Shown in pieces: positions 36,400 through 46,859 of a DNA stretch of 64,000 nucleotides (position 1 is the stretch's first letter; each line of letters begins with the position of its first letter). The stretch is from contig CACRXP010000676.1 of assembly GCA_902702965.1 (NCBI GenBank), positions 68,618-132,617 on the forward strand. Reading direction: 5' to 3'. Below the pieces are notes generated by a model, which saw nothing but the letters and a program-made list of their open reading frames with translations, was not told the origin of the DNA and did not search any database. Both the position numbers and the translations under genes were made by a program. Source of the DNA: Spirometra erinaceieuropaei (lineage: Eukaryota; Platyhelminthes; Cestoda; Diphyllobothriidea; Diphyllobothriidae).

Positions 36400-37420
36400 A
36401 TTCCCCCTCGTGCTGAATTAAACTTACGCGCACCTAGGTTGAAAGGCGTTGCGGCCACTTAGAAATGGCCACGTGAGAGATGTGCCAAATCCACGCCAGA
36501 GCCAGATTAGTGTATGGCATTCGTTAAGAGCACATCGTAGAGCTCGCTCATTCCATAGCACGTGCGACACATGGGAATGTTGGGGCACGCCTATGCGCAG
36601 GCTCACGCCGGACCCCCACTCGCACTTTATCCGAGTATCAGGCGGCTGATTGGTCCAAACAGCTGACTGCTGCATGGGCGCGGTAGGTGCGAATGAAGCC
36701 AACCCTGTGGGCCCCATCCACAGAGCACTTCGGCGCGATCCCCATTATAAACAATCCAACGCGCCTAGGGTTCTGGCTTGGATATCTCTCAGTCTACAAA
36801 TCATCCCGATCAGCCCAGGATGGAAAGTCGCGCCATAATGGCCCATTCTTAACGTAGGCTCTATGGTACTCCTATACAGGTGGAATCTAAGTCGTTCTCC
36901 TTATTTACCTATAGATGTCCTCTTGCGTTTTATTGGCCACAGCGCCTGATCTCGCCTCCTGTAGTTCAGAGTCGTTATTGCTGCCGGGTTAAGGTGAATG
37001 TGGGAGGCGAGAGCGCCGCAGATTCTGAGCAATTTTGCTACCGCTATAAATTTACTTAAACGCAAGTCAACGTTCTGCTTCCACCATGTCTTGGGGCACA
37101 AGGGGAATATTGTCATCTGTTAAGGTCGTACTAATGATAGCTGTCGGCTTATTTTTACCATGCAGTTGCCCTGTCTGCGTTCGTATTGTAGTCAGTAGAC
37201 GACGAACGACTTTGACATTGCATAAGCCGCCCTAAAACGACGCAAAACAATACAAGTGCATCAGCTTACGGGGTGAGGTCGGACCGGAAGTCACCGATGA
37301 CAATGTATGTCCCTTTTGCTAGCCAATGGTTTGGGTTAGGTTACATCATCCGCCTGGGGTGAGGTGACAAGTACACAATAAGGAAGCAACAGGAAGCGTG
37401 GTTATCAGATGTTGACTGCT
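36400..37420. repeat. GC-richer block, possible LTR-like or dispersed repeat
   Basis: A marked rise in GC (for example CGCCTATGCGCAGGCTCACG) inside an AT-rich intron, with a TATAAA-like site (CATTATAAACA near 36744). No terminal TG/CA boundaries, duplicated ends or coding domains were confirmed. Frames of 60-97 codons here overlap on both strands and look like by-products of GC content. Confidence 0.3.
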
Positions 37421-38350
37421 TCAAGTACCTCTGAATGGCAAACAATGCAGTTTATTTCACCTGTACTTTTTACGTCAAAACACATTTAAATTCATTCAAG
37501 TTACCTCGCAGTACGGCCTGATAGCTAACAAAATACTGCCTCAATTAATAATCAGTAGTGTCGTCGCTCGACCGAGTATCTTTCCAGTCATTTATGCAAA
37601 CCAGAGTCGAGACTTGTTCTGGCTCAAAGATATTTCCTATAAAGAATGCAGGACATTCGGTTAATCATGCGGATTTAAGAGAAAAATAGGTCTTATTGCG
37701 GGTGGAGTCTTGAAGAAAATGTGTATCTAGTTTGCCCCAGTGACTGACAAAATACAGCGTTCTATAAAATGACGGCTGGGTTTTTGCTGATAGTGTATCC
37801 GTTGAATTCTTATTGTCGTTTTTAATTTTTCCAAAGGCGTTTGATGCTGTTAGGTCTCCTAATGCAACCACAGTTGTATGTATATGTAAGTTAGCCGAGG
37901 GGAAACGACAAAGTTTACGGTATGGATTGATACAGCACTGTTTTGGGTTTGTTTACCCTCATTTAGCCAATAATCACCTTGACCACCAGCTGGGACCAGA
38001 AACGCAAACGTGCTTACACACCCGGAGCAGCTGGTCCACCATTGGGGTCTACTAGATGAGTCATAAGCACTTCATCAAATCGGAGTTCATCAGTGCCTTG
38101 CCACCTGCTTTTCTCTGTCGCAGAATGTATATAAAGTACTTGGCATATCTCATGAGGCCTGATGGCAGAAACTGACATGAAAATTTTCAGACGCCTGACT
38201 CGTCAAGCCTTTTGCTCGTTCGTTTAGTCGCTTTTAAGAAATGTCCTTCACTCGTGTAGAAAATGTGCCTGTGCGATTAATCAGGCAAAATATTCATGGA
38301 TGTTTTGGCAGATTTTGAATATTTCATATTGATCCAACTGTGAAAAACTG

Positions 38351-38436
38351 GGCGCCTCGATGGGATTCGAACCCATGCAGTAAGGAGAGGGCTTTACTAC
38401 AGCCAACACTCTAACCACTTGAGCTATGAGGCCCCG
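38351..38436 (-). repeat. SINE-A tRNA-like head (left member of divergent pair)
   Basis: On the - strand it reads GGGGCCTCATAGCTCAAGTG, a D-arm GCTC/GAGT, and box B GGGTTCGAATCCC with T-arm pairing, ending CGAGGCGCCC. Part of its tail (TTTTTCACAGTTGGATCAAT and onward on the - strand) continues left of 38351, while the 190-bp spacer lies to its right. Confidence 0.8.
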
Positions 38437-38626
38437 CTGGACGAGTTTAATCACATTTGGGTCAAGTTACCCGCCCCACCAACTGCAACATCTGGACTCC
38501 ATCAAACCTAATACAATAGGCTGACTGCCTAAACAGGATTTTCGAAGTAATTCACCCAGCATCCACCAGATGACTACCAGGCTCACGTAAGTCATAGATG
38601 CTTTGATAGATCTTGAATAATTCGGC
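38437..38626 (-). repeat. SINE-A spacer between divergent heads
   Basis: 190 bp with the same words as the SINE-A tail: + strand CACATTTGGGTCAAGTTACC, CAACTGCAACATCTGGA, AAGTAATTCACCCAGCATCC, ATGACTACCAGGCTCACGT and TTGAATAATTC. Then a junction straight to GGCGGGGCCTCG of the + strand head. The same junction, reversed, occurs at 55315-55335. Confidence 0.8.
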
Positions 38627-38712
38627 GGGGCCTCGTTGCTCAAGTGGTTAGAGCGTTGGCTGTACTAAAGCCTTCCCCTTACTGCGTGGGTTCAAATCCC
38701 ACCGAGGTGCCG
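38627..38712 (+). repeat. SINE-A tRNA-like head (right member of divergent pair)
   Basis: GGGGCCTCGTTGCTCAAGTG, box A-like, then D-arm GAGC, anticodon-like arm, and a perfect 5-bp T-arm GTGGG/CCCAC around TTCAAAT, ending CCGAGGTGCC. The tail is kept for about 40 bases, then lost. Confidence 0.8.
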
Positions 38713-38888
38713 AGTCTTTCAGAGTTTTGTCAATATGAAAATATTCATACGTTTGAGAGAAAATCGACAGTGCGAATTATTTGAATAATTTTTATGCTAA
38801 TACCCCTCCTAGACATCGATTGCGCATCTGGGCGTGTTTTTCTTTGAGAAGAGAATAATTCACTTTCGAGCTTGCCGAACTTCAAAAT

Positions 38889-39113
38889 TTATTTTGTCTG
38901 ACGGTAGCCATGACAACCAGTTTGATCCCACACAGGTCCTTTTGAAGAATCAGACGTTTTATCAATTTTTGGAATGAAATTAGCAAATCTATGACAACCA
39001 GTTTGATCCCACACAGGTCCTTTTGAAGAATCAGACGTTTTATCAATTTTTGGAATGAAATTAGCAAATCTTTGCGGTTTTGTGACCTGAAGTGCAGTAA
39101 TACATACAGTCAA
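38889..39113 (-). CDS. open frame containing a perfect 27-codon duplication, unknown
   Basis: A 74-codon - strand frame in the homeobox intron. An AG acceptor-like site (CTGCACTTCAG) precedes VTKPQ, after which a 27-residue unit (HRFANFIPKIDKTSDSSKGP followed by VWDQTGC) is present twice before a short end and stop. It could be an orphan or alternative exon, but it matches no family known to me and does not interrupt the in-phase Q46/V47 homeodomain join. Coding status is unproven. Confidence 0.2.
   Translation of the reverse strand: MTVCITALQVTKPQRFANFIPKIDKTSDSSKGPVWDQTGCHRFANFIPKIDKTSDSSKGPVWDQTGCHGYRQTK
38910..39071. repeat. perfect 81-bp tandem duplication
   Basis: Two adjacent copies, 38910-38990 and 38991-39071, starting ATGACAACCAGTTTGATCCC. 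They appear identical over their length, with at most a difference at the last base. The unit is 27 codons long. Identity in a region of old, diverged repeats implies a recent duplication or an assembly artefact. Confidence 0.9.
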
Positions 39114-40643
39114 TCCCTCACTTAACTGAAACTGAAAACGTTTTCCGCTTGAGAAATTATAAACTGTGTCACGGAAAGGCCTACCATCAAAAAGATATTT
39201 TCACTTTTGAACATATGAAACATTAATTTTCGTGTGGTCTACCTTCCCACGTTTGTCAGTTTGAGATGGAACGAGCACAACATCAACAGGTTCAGCAAAA
39301 TATCAGTATTTATATGGCCACTCCAAAATGCCCTCATAATCGCAGAGCACGGCCTTAAAGCGAACACAGATTGTAAAAATAGACACCATGTATAGAAAAT
39401 TGTGTGTTCTTACGTTCGCGGTGGAAAAATATCGTATTATTTAGCAAAGCAAAGAAAATTCTGAAAGGGCCAAATTTTTTCATGGTTACACCGCGTAAAA
39501 GTGCAAAGTACACAGACATCCGTTAACGCAATGCCATATAAACGTACTCCCTAAAAGGTAGCTCTTAGGAAAAGTTTTCTAATTAATTTAAAGCATATTA
39601 TTTGATCAATTTTGTTGCTATCGCTCATTTTATTCGACGATGAGGTTTCATATTTTAGTGAATCCTCAGATACAACCCAAATTACGATCTACAGGCAAAA
39701 TCACCTAAATACGCGCTATCAGGACGAATGCCTTCCAGGTGTCTCTTATTTTAAAAGGATTAACAAACACAAAATACGGAATCTATCTATATGGGCAATC
39801 GACTAAAGACACTACAGATCCGGAAGTATTCAACGCTATTTTAAGGTTGATCTGAAACTCAAAGTTATCCAAAACAAAGTGACGGTGAATATTACTTTTG
39901 CAGAAAAGGATTTCTCGTTACGTGCATTGAATGGTATGGCTATGAGTAGATCTGCCAATTATTTTTACACCTCTTAGTCACTGGCCGGCCTGGCAACTTG
40001 TGCCCTTATGAAAACCTTTATTTCTGTGTTGCTGTTATCAACGTGCCAGTTTCTTGACTCACGGATCATGGGCCCCATTCTGTCAAGAAGTGCATTGACA
40101 TCTCCACCCCATATCTGGTGCTGAGATCTAAACTTTTAATAGTAACTAGCCACGTGGGAGTGCAGGCCGGTGAGCTAGGTGTCGTAGCAATCATCGCGTC
40201 GACATCCAGCAATTACTAACTTGCATACTGGCCATCAAGAAATCATCGCACCAGCGGACAACAAGCATTGATGAAAGGGAGAGGGTTACTTATCATAGGC
40301 ATCCTATAAATACCTCAACTTCTATTGAACGAATCGCCCTTATCTATTACTGTCTCTGACAATCGGTTCGCGCGTGCATCCGAAACGTCGGGCGAATAAA
40401 GTTCTCGTCCAAGTCTTATACAATGAATTCTCAGGAAACCGTTTTGGAATCTATACTCAGAATTTAGACCGTTTACACACCACCATACGTGGAATTGCAT
40501 CAGTTCTTTAAAAAATATTTAAATGCAAACTTCATTAAAAGATTAGTTTAAAAGTTTATTCAATTTGTGTTGCCATATTTACTCAGTGTTTTGCATAGAC
40601 AGGCCTTCTGTGCATACAGAAATAAGGTTTACACAATTACATT

Positions 40644-41104
40644 AGATATGTTAACTCATGAAATGTCGACCAAAATTTCGAAATGCGTTCTCGTTTCGAA
40701 AAGATAAACCTAGTAGTGTTGTAAAACTAATCATGATGCAGCATAAATTTATAATGATTCAGTTACCGCGGGGTGTCGGCTTTCGAAAGAACTTATTTTC
40801 GGCTGCATGCAAGATATATACTCTGTAAAAAATGACTACTTATGTAGCATGCAATTGTCTCATTGATTTTCGATGCCTTCGAAAATGCAATTATATTTCT
40901 TGGAAAACATGCATAAAATATTCATTCTTTTACTTATTTGGTAGAAAATCACGTCTTCTTCCAATTTCATACTCAAAAGAAGAGTATAATTTGGTTTTAA
41001 AAAAGTTTCCAATTGTGAGATTTTCTAAGACCAATAAATGGCCGTTCATGAAACGTCATGTATCTGCATTTACGAATGTGGCTTGTAAAGTTAGCAATAT
41101 TGCT
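40644..41104 (-). repeat. R1 element, left arm of palindrome
   Basis: Reverse complement of the right arm, with few differences over about 460 bp. Landmarks on the + strand are TTAACTCATGAAATGTCGAC, CCGCGGGGTGTCGGCTTTCG, ATGACTACTTATGTAGCATG and GCCGTTCATGAAACGTCATG. A 98-codon + frame here is a by-product of the repeat, not a gene. Confidence 0.9.
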
Positions 41105-41166
41105 CAAATCCACTGCTTACTTTTATGAACCACATATGGTCTCCTCTTAACACCGTAGAGAGTTGC

Positions 41167-41650
41167 ATGCAATATTGTTAACTTTACAAGCCACATTCGT
41201 AAATGCAGATACATGACGTTTCATGAACGGCCATTTATTGGTCTTAGAAAATCACACAATTGGAAACTTTTCTAAAACCAAATTATGCTCTTCTTTTGAG
41301 TATGAAATTGGAAGAAGACGTGATTTTCTACCAAATAAGTAAAAGAATGAATATTTTTATGCATGTTTTCCAAGAAATATAATTGCATTTTCGAAGGCAT
41401 CGAAAATCAATGAGACAATTGCATGCTACATAAGTAGTCATTTTTTACAGAGTATATATCTTGCATGCAGCCGAAAATAAGTTCTTCCGAAAGCCGACAC
41501 CCCGCGGTAACTGAATCATTATAAATTTATGCTGCATCATGATTAGTTTTACAACACTACTACATTTATCTTTTCGAAACGAGAACGCATTTCGAAATTT
41601 TGGTCGACATTTCATGAGTTAGCATATCTGCTGTATGATAATTTTTGGCG
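41167..41650 (+). repeat. R1 element, right arm of palindrome
   Basis: The mate of the left arm across a 62-bp spacer. It starts GCAATATTGTTAACTTTACA and runs to AGTTAGCATATCTG, where pairing ends at 41629. Similarity to the single copy at 15.7 kb continues a little further (CTGTATGA). No terminal repeats, target duplication, coding frame or tRNA-like promoter was seen within R1, so its class is open. Confidence 0.88.
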
Positions 41651-41755
41651 TTTTCGAAATTAGCTGCCTCCCTGAAAAATTACTATTCTCAAACAAGGCA
41701 CCATTACCTTTAATATGTCTTTTATGTTATTGATTCTCTTAAGGTCGTTTTTTTA

Positions 41756-42297
41756 TTAGTATGAACATTGAGTCCAAGCGTGAGTGCTAATTTGCGACTG
41801 ATTAGCAATCATTCGTAAATTTCGACACGTTTCATCAGTTAGGTAACCCACTTCACCTGCAAAGATTTTAGCACGACCACTCATCATTCGTGTTAAAAAC
41901 ATACGAACATGTGAAAACGTCGGTTGATTTTTACATATGGGATAGTTAACGAACGTTTCAAGGCTAAAAGTATCTTCCCACTTATACCACATTCGAAGAA
42001 GACGTAGTTCCTGGTCAATTTACGAGGAGTGAGATCTCCTGCATCCTTCCTAGGACATGCAAAGAAATTTATGTAGGTTTCAAAAATCAGTTAAAATGAC
42101 ATGAGTAAACTGTTCTCCAGTTTAAGTTCATAAGGGAGCTGGAAAGATGATCTACAGAAGGATATCATGCTATCGGGTATTAAATGGCATAACACTGTAT
42201 CATATGCAAAGTGTCTTCGTAAATAGGGCAAGTACGCTGGTTCAGTAGGAGAAAATTCACGGATTTCGTGAGATATTTCATTCATTTTCATAAATTC
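41756..42297 (-). pseudogene. unknown coding-like locus in homeobox intron
   Basis: Two - strand frames with protein-like composition lie close together. The first starts at an ATG (42291), MKMNEISHEIREFSPTEPAY, and stops at 42091. The second, in another frame, reads KWEDTFSLETFVNYPICKNQ, then SHVRMFLTRMMSGRAKIFAG and EVGYLTDETCRNLRMIANQS, to a TAA at 41756. AATAAA directly follows that stop. A possible intron with acceptor CATGTCCTAG could link them. No family is recognised. It may be a small gene, a retrocopy or a transposon remnant. Confidence 0.3.
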
Positions 42298-42590
42298 TAT
42301 AGTGAGCAGAAAGGCGCTCTCAAGGCCGTTGATTAGGGGTGCTTAAAAGATAAAATAAATTTGAATTACAACAGTTGGGAACCCGGTTGTGGAAACAGGG
42401 ATTTTCCTTTGTTTGGCGATTAGGATTCAAACCCCAACAATATGAGATAAACTAGCAGATGGGGTTCTTAATTCAGAAGAGTCATAACTTTCATGCCTAT
42501 CAAAATAAGTGGCACACGCTCTCATCTCAGGTATCTGCTCCCGGCACGACAACGGCATGACTACTCGCAGTCGAGTACCAAATTAATCAA

Positions 42591-42721
42591 NNNNNNNNNN
42601 NNNNNNNNNNNNNNNNNNNNNNNNNNNNNNNNNNNNNNNNNNNNNNNNNNNNNNNNNNNNNNNNNNNNNNNNNNNNNNNNNNNNNNNNNNNNNNNNNNNN
42701 NNNNNNNNNNNNNNNNNNNNN
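42591..42721. other. assembly gap (131 N)
   Basis: A run of N inside the homeobox intron. Confidence 0.99.
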
Positions 42722-43169
42722 AAACCTGCTTGACCTTTGTTTATTAATGGGAAGAATACCGCGACCCATGAGAATACATACTGCTCTCTGAAGTTCTTTA
42801 AATTCAAGTTGTTGGCTGAATGAATTTCGAAATGGTCCGTTAGCATCGGTCATGCGTCTATTTTGAATTCGCGATGCCTCTAACACCTATCATTCCATCT
42901 GCACAGTAAAATGACAAAATAAGTTCCGAAACCAGTGAGAAGATATCGATTTGGGAGCAAGTCCTTCCTTATTTATCGCTTTATGAATCAATTATGATAT
43001 AGATTATTCGAAAAAACTGAGTCCTTTGAGAAAATGAATAAATTTTATTTCGTAAATTTTCGTGTCTGATTCCCCAGCTCGTCGTCAAACGTGTAGTAGG
43101 TGTAAAAGAACAGTCAAAATTTAAAAATGCCCAAAAATTCGATATTGCGTTGTCAGGGCTGAGGATGGG

Positions 43170-43445
43170 TCAATGCTGTGGGCTGATGTCCCGCCCTGAT
43201 TGGCTATTACCTTTTCCATTTTCTTTGAGATTTGCGTACATGACGTCAAAATCGATGCGCCGATTGATGCATGAATTATCACAGTGAATGGCCTCTAGGA
43301 ATTCTCGGTCTTTCTTATGTGGGCAGGGACCGAAAATGCGTGTTTTATCCCAAGCAAATTTGTGCCCAGTTTCAAGAGTATACATGGCGACTGGGGATAA
43401 GTGATCCCGCCATTCCGAAAACACATATCCCTTTTTCGATAACAA
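43170..43445 (-). pseudogene. Penelope-like element fragment (GIY-YIG C-terminus)
   Basis: An uninterrupted - strand frame of 91 codons reads EWRDHLSPVAMYTLETGHKF, AWDKTRIFGPCPHKKDREFL and EAIHCDNSCINRRIDFDVMY. The series S.VA.(H/Y)TLETGH.F.WD.T.I, REFLEA and (C)INR.ID.D..Y is the C-terminal part of Penelope-like elements. The same region appears at 26.7 kb. Upstream GIY-YIG and reverse transcriptase parts are missing, so this is a severely truncated copy, although its reading frame is still open. Confidence 0.8.
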
Positions 43446-45146
43446 GAATTACTTCCTAAATAGTCATTGAGAATATTTTGTCAGGTGCGATCTGCCAACC
43501 TGAATTTAAAACCTACGGTTTAGATTCTCATTCAGATATTTTGGTACTTTATCGTAAACTGCAGTATTTTCACGTCTGCGTTCCAGATCTGATTTGTATT
43601 CGCATGAATATAAATGACTGACATATTCAGCATTCTCCGATTTATTTGGAATTGTATGTTGCGCAGTTTTATTTTTACTGACCTTGAATATTTTAGGAGC
43701 AGTTTCAGGTTGTCGTCGACGTTTTCAATGCCCGTTTACATATTTCGGTACTCGGCGAAAACGGGACTGTTCCTTCCATATTTTTCTGAATGTTTTGTCA
43801 TATACACGTTCCCCATTACTGTTAAGATGACCGATGAAAGAGAAGCCTATAACTCATTCAAAACGTTAGAATCCCCTTTATCACACTACATTGTGTCTGA
43901 ATCTTTTTTATTTAGGTATTTCTAACTTCAACATCGTATTTGAGCACCTATAATAACGTTTCAAATACACCAGTACGGAGGAGGTTTGCAAACTGTGTGA
44001 AGGGATAAAATAAATAATTCACTTGAATCATCAGTTCTTGCCACTTACGCCTCGCTTCCTTTCATTCCAGTATCCAGTGGACCTAAATTTTTCAACCCTT
44101 TAAATATCCTTAAAGGCAACTTGGTCTCAGTAGCACATAACTAGCACAATGTCCCATGGCATTATCGGAAACCATAAATGGTGCCGCACCAATATTGTTT
44201 AAAATATTCCTCTTAGATACTATCGACGAAAAATCGAAAGTTTATCAAACTCGTTTGTGGCAGCAAAAAGCGATCCCATGCTCAAATCTCAGAGTGTTTA
44301 AATTGCCGAACCTTCAAAAATAAATATCGAAATTCAGACCTGGAGAACGTCAACAACAGACATTATATAACCGGTTGATTTGAAAATATCAGAGTCCTTT
44401 TTGGTCTTACCATGAGCCTCCCATATACAAGATTGCGTGGCTGGATCGCATAGAATGAAAAGGCGCAACCGTATATCTCAAAGCCTGTAGTTGCGGTTTT
44501 AGACCATTCTGAAATTACTTTCGTCGACCAGGCGCCTTATTCGCCTAGCGAAACACGCTATGGTTCTCATCCCAATGTGAGAATAGAGAAAATCTGCGCA
44601 GAATACCCACAAAGCATGAGAATGCATCTCGGAGTTTGTCCAATCCGAACTTCATATTCCAAAAATATGAATCTGGAGTGCTTCAGTAACGGTTTATTGA
44701 TACGAGTGGAAAGTTTATCGAATTTCCCTAAAGCAGGTTTTTCAGGTTTTTAAAATTTTACAAAAATACGGAGCAACAGGAGCAGCTAGTGGTTTTAAGC
44801 CTTGTGAAAATGGAGACACTATCACTGGGTCTCCTTGTTCCTTCGTGTCTCCCTCTTCACGAATGCTTCCTGGGACTTGTCCCTTCGCTTCTAATGGTTT
44901 TATGCCCCTTATAAGGGATACAATGTGCGGCGCACTTACAAAAGGATGTCAGTGGAAGACGAGCAAAGTATAGAATCCTATTTCAGAATTTACAGTAAAA
45001 AAACTCGAATTGGAAGCTGGAATTCGATTGCCATTTATTTGCCGAGTTTAAACACTTATAATCTTAAAGTACCAAGGAAAATCATTTTTCACATCCGGAC
45101 GGTAATGATCTTCATTCTCAGCTGCGCCACAATTCACCTTGATGGC

Positions 45147-45354
45147 AAGATCCTGTTTCGTAGCCGTACCTGTTAGAGGTGAGGATTAGGGGTTACGGGT
45201 CAGGATTAGGGGTTAGGTGCTCAGATTCGGAGTTGGGATTAAAGGGCTAGGGTTTAAGTATAGGGGTTGGGGTAAGGGTTAGGATTTGGAATTGGGGGTT
45301 GGGGATTGGGCTGGGGCTTGGCTGCTGCGGGTACGGCTGCGAAATGGGATCTTA
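45147..45354. mobile_element. small inverted-repeat element with TTAGGG-like interior
   Basis: Left end AAGATCCTGTTTCGTAGCCG (45147 onward) and right end, on the - strand, AAGATCCCATTTCGCAGCCG are inverted copies, with similarity running a further 10-15 bp outward. Between them (45181-45318) is a degenerate tract of GGTTAGGG/GGATTAGG-like units. This resembles a short non-autonomous element built around telomere-like sequence. A target duplication was not resolved. Confidence 0.65.
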
Positions 45355-45437
45355 CCGCCTTGATTCTTAACGATGATATTATTCTCGCGGAATACAGCTG
45401 AGGATTTCTATGTGATATTAGAATTCCGTCCTTTAGT

Positions 45438-45960
45438 TCAAAGGTTATTTTTTGCTATACAAACATATCGTATGCACTGTAGTCCAAAAGGTCTGGAAAC
45501 GTCTACTATGCCAGGGTCAGCAAACCATGGTCCTCGCAGCCTGGTATGCGTTGGCATTATCCTGACACCAGGTTCCCTTCCGTAGGTGCGCATGCTCTCC
45601 CGCTGGGCACGCAGGTGGTAGGTCCAGTCATCCTCGTCGCTCTGACTCCTGGTGCGCTGTTGTTGTTGGCGAAAAATCCCAGTCATTTGCTGTGTGGACC
45701 AGGGGTGTGATGGCACGCCAAGGTGCGGCTCCGGCTGTGCCAGCCAACTGCGCCCTCCCCACTCCAGTCTTTTTGACTGTCTTAATATCAGGCTCAGATT
45801 GAGGAGAAGAAGAGAGCGCGGTAGATGCAGCGCAAGCCACGTGCTTGTTTCACCTTGCTGCGAAACACACGGTGGGCATCATCGGATGCGACTGTCGAAT
45901 TGTCACATGCACTGTATGTTACGTAACGCACATAAGAAGAAAAGACGACCCTAAAGTCTA
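45438..45960 (-). repeat. GC-richer block with open frames, possible dispersed repeat
   Basis: Overlapping - strand frames of 92, 70 and 87 codons. One contains RQQQQRTRSQSDEDDWTYHL, then RAQRESMRTYGREPGVRI. Composition differs from the flanking intron. No splice sites compatible with the LIM-homeobox gene were found. It may be a retroelement fragment or a repeat; no domain is recognised. Confidence 0.3.
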
Positions 45961-46277
45961 TGATAATATTGCCCTGGCATGTCAAAAGCAGGCGCGCCCC
46001 ATATTCGGGAGTTATTGCCAAGCCCCCTATCGCGATATTTTTATAGGTACTGGCCATATATAATATTAACTTGATTTTCTTTTGATCTTTCCTTGTTCTG
46101 TCTGATTCAATTAATCCAAAATCCTGTCTTCATCTTTTACCTTGCAATAAATAGAATGAAGTCGTAATAAAACATGCATGCGTCCACGTGCCAGGGTATC
46201 CCATTTTCACTTTCTACTCCTCCAAAAATAATTGAAATGCTTCGTAATTTTAAAAGAATCAGGGAGAAAAGATTTAC

Positions 46278-46603
46278 CTGAGTGACTCGTTTACTAAGGC
46301 ATGCGGCATGTGCGATGCGCTCCAGTTCCTGCCCGTCGGGATTGGCTTCTTTCTCAAAACTTGCCTGCAGAATGGAAAGTTGTTGCGGTGTGAAACTCGT
46401 GCGGATCCGTTTTGACCTCGAGCTACCTGGTTCGACTGATGCAAGAGAACACGTATCGATAGACTGTGGATGGTCGGTAGACTCGAAGTCATAGTCGATT
46501 AGACTACTGGCCGCAAAGTTCTCCTCTTTCTCAAAGGCATGGCAAGTTAAGAGGTCTACCGAGGTCGGGCTCTGGTGGGGTGCAGTCATTTCAGTAGTTG
46601 TCA
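46278..46603 (-). CDS. LIM-homeobox gene, homeodomain exon
   Basis: On the - strand the exon follows AATTTTAG and ends TCACTCAG/GTAAAT in phase 0. About 62 residues of polar linker lead into the homeodomain, SKRIRTSFTPQQLSILQASF, then EKEANPDGQELERIAHAACL, then SKRVTQ. This covers residues 1-46 (helices 1, 2 and start of 3); the last exon supplies VWFQN. NPDGQ(D/E)LERIA and SKRVTQVWFQN match the Arrowhead/Lhx6/8 class as remembered. It must be entered with one base carried over, which fits a donor at 50586 (GACG/GTGGGT) better than the stronger-looking GG/GTATGA four bases later. Confidence 0.93.
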
Positions 46604-46859
46604 CTAAAATTCAGATAAGTGTCTAAGTTAGGAGACCACACATGGTTGTCAGTGATAAGAAACGCCAGGTTTGAGACTTTCTCAAGCGACTATTAACGCG
46701 CAATTTGTTTCTTCTCCAGCTTATTGCCCAATTTTTTTTTAAAATGTCAGATTGTCAAACACGTGTTTTCGATAACTCATCTTCAGACCAAAACACTTAC
46801 ATAAAAATTGAAAATATGCGAAGGCCACAGGGTTTATAAGTGATTCAGGGGCTACTAAC

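Larger units (their letters stand above)
32697..46277 (-). other. 13.6-kb intron splitting the homeobox
   Basis: The intron lies between Gln46 and Val47 of the homeodomain, donor CAG/GTAAAT and acceptor CTTCTGCAG. It holds an inverted Penelope pair (33855-35535), a GC-richer block (36.4-37.4 kb), a divergent SINE-A pair (38351-38712), an 81-bp tandem duplication (38910-39071), the R1 palindrome (40644-41629), an unknown coding-like locus (41.75-42.3 kb), an assembly gap, a Penelope fragment (43.2 kb) and a TTAGGG-like element (45.15-45.35 kb). The stretches 32697-33850, 35540-36400, 39072-40640 and 43450-45140 show nothing recognisable. Confidence 0.88.

Noticed and set aside
40832..41128. 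98-codon + frame in the R1 left arm
   Set aside because: It lies wholly in repeat sequence, is not conserved in the other R1 copies, and has no domain.
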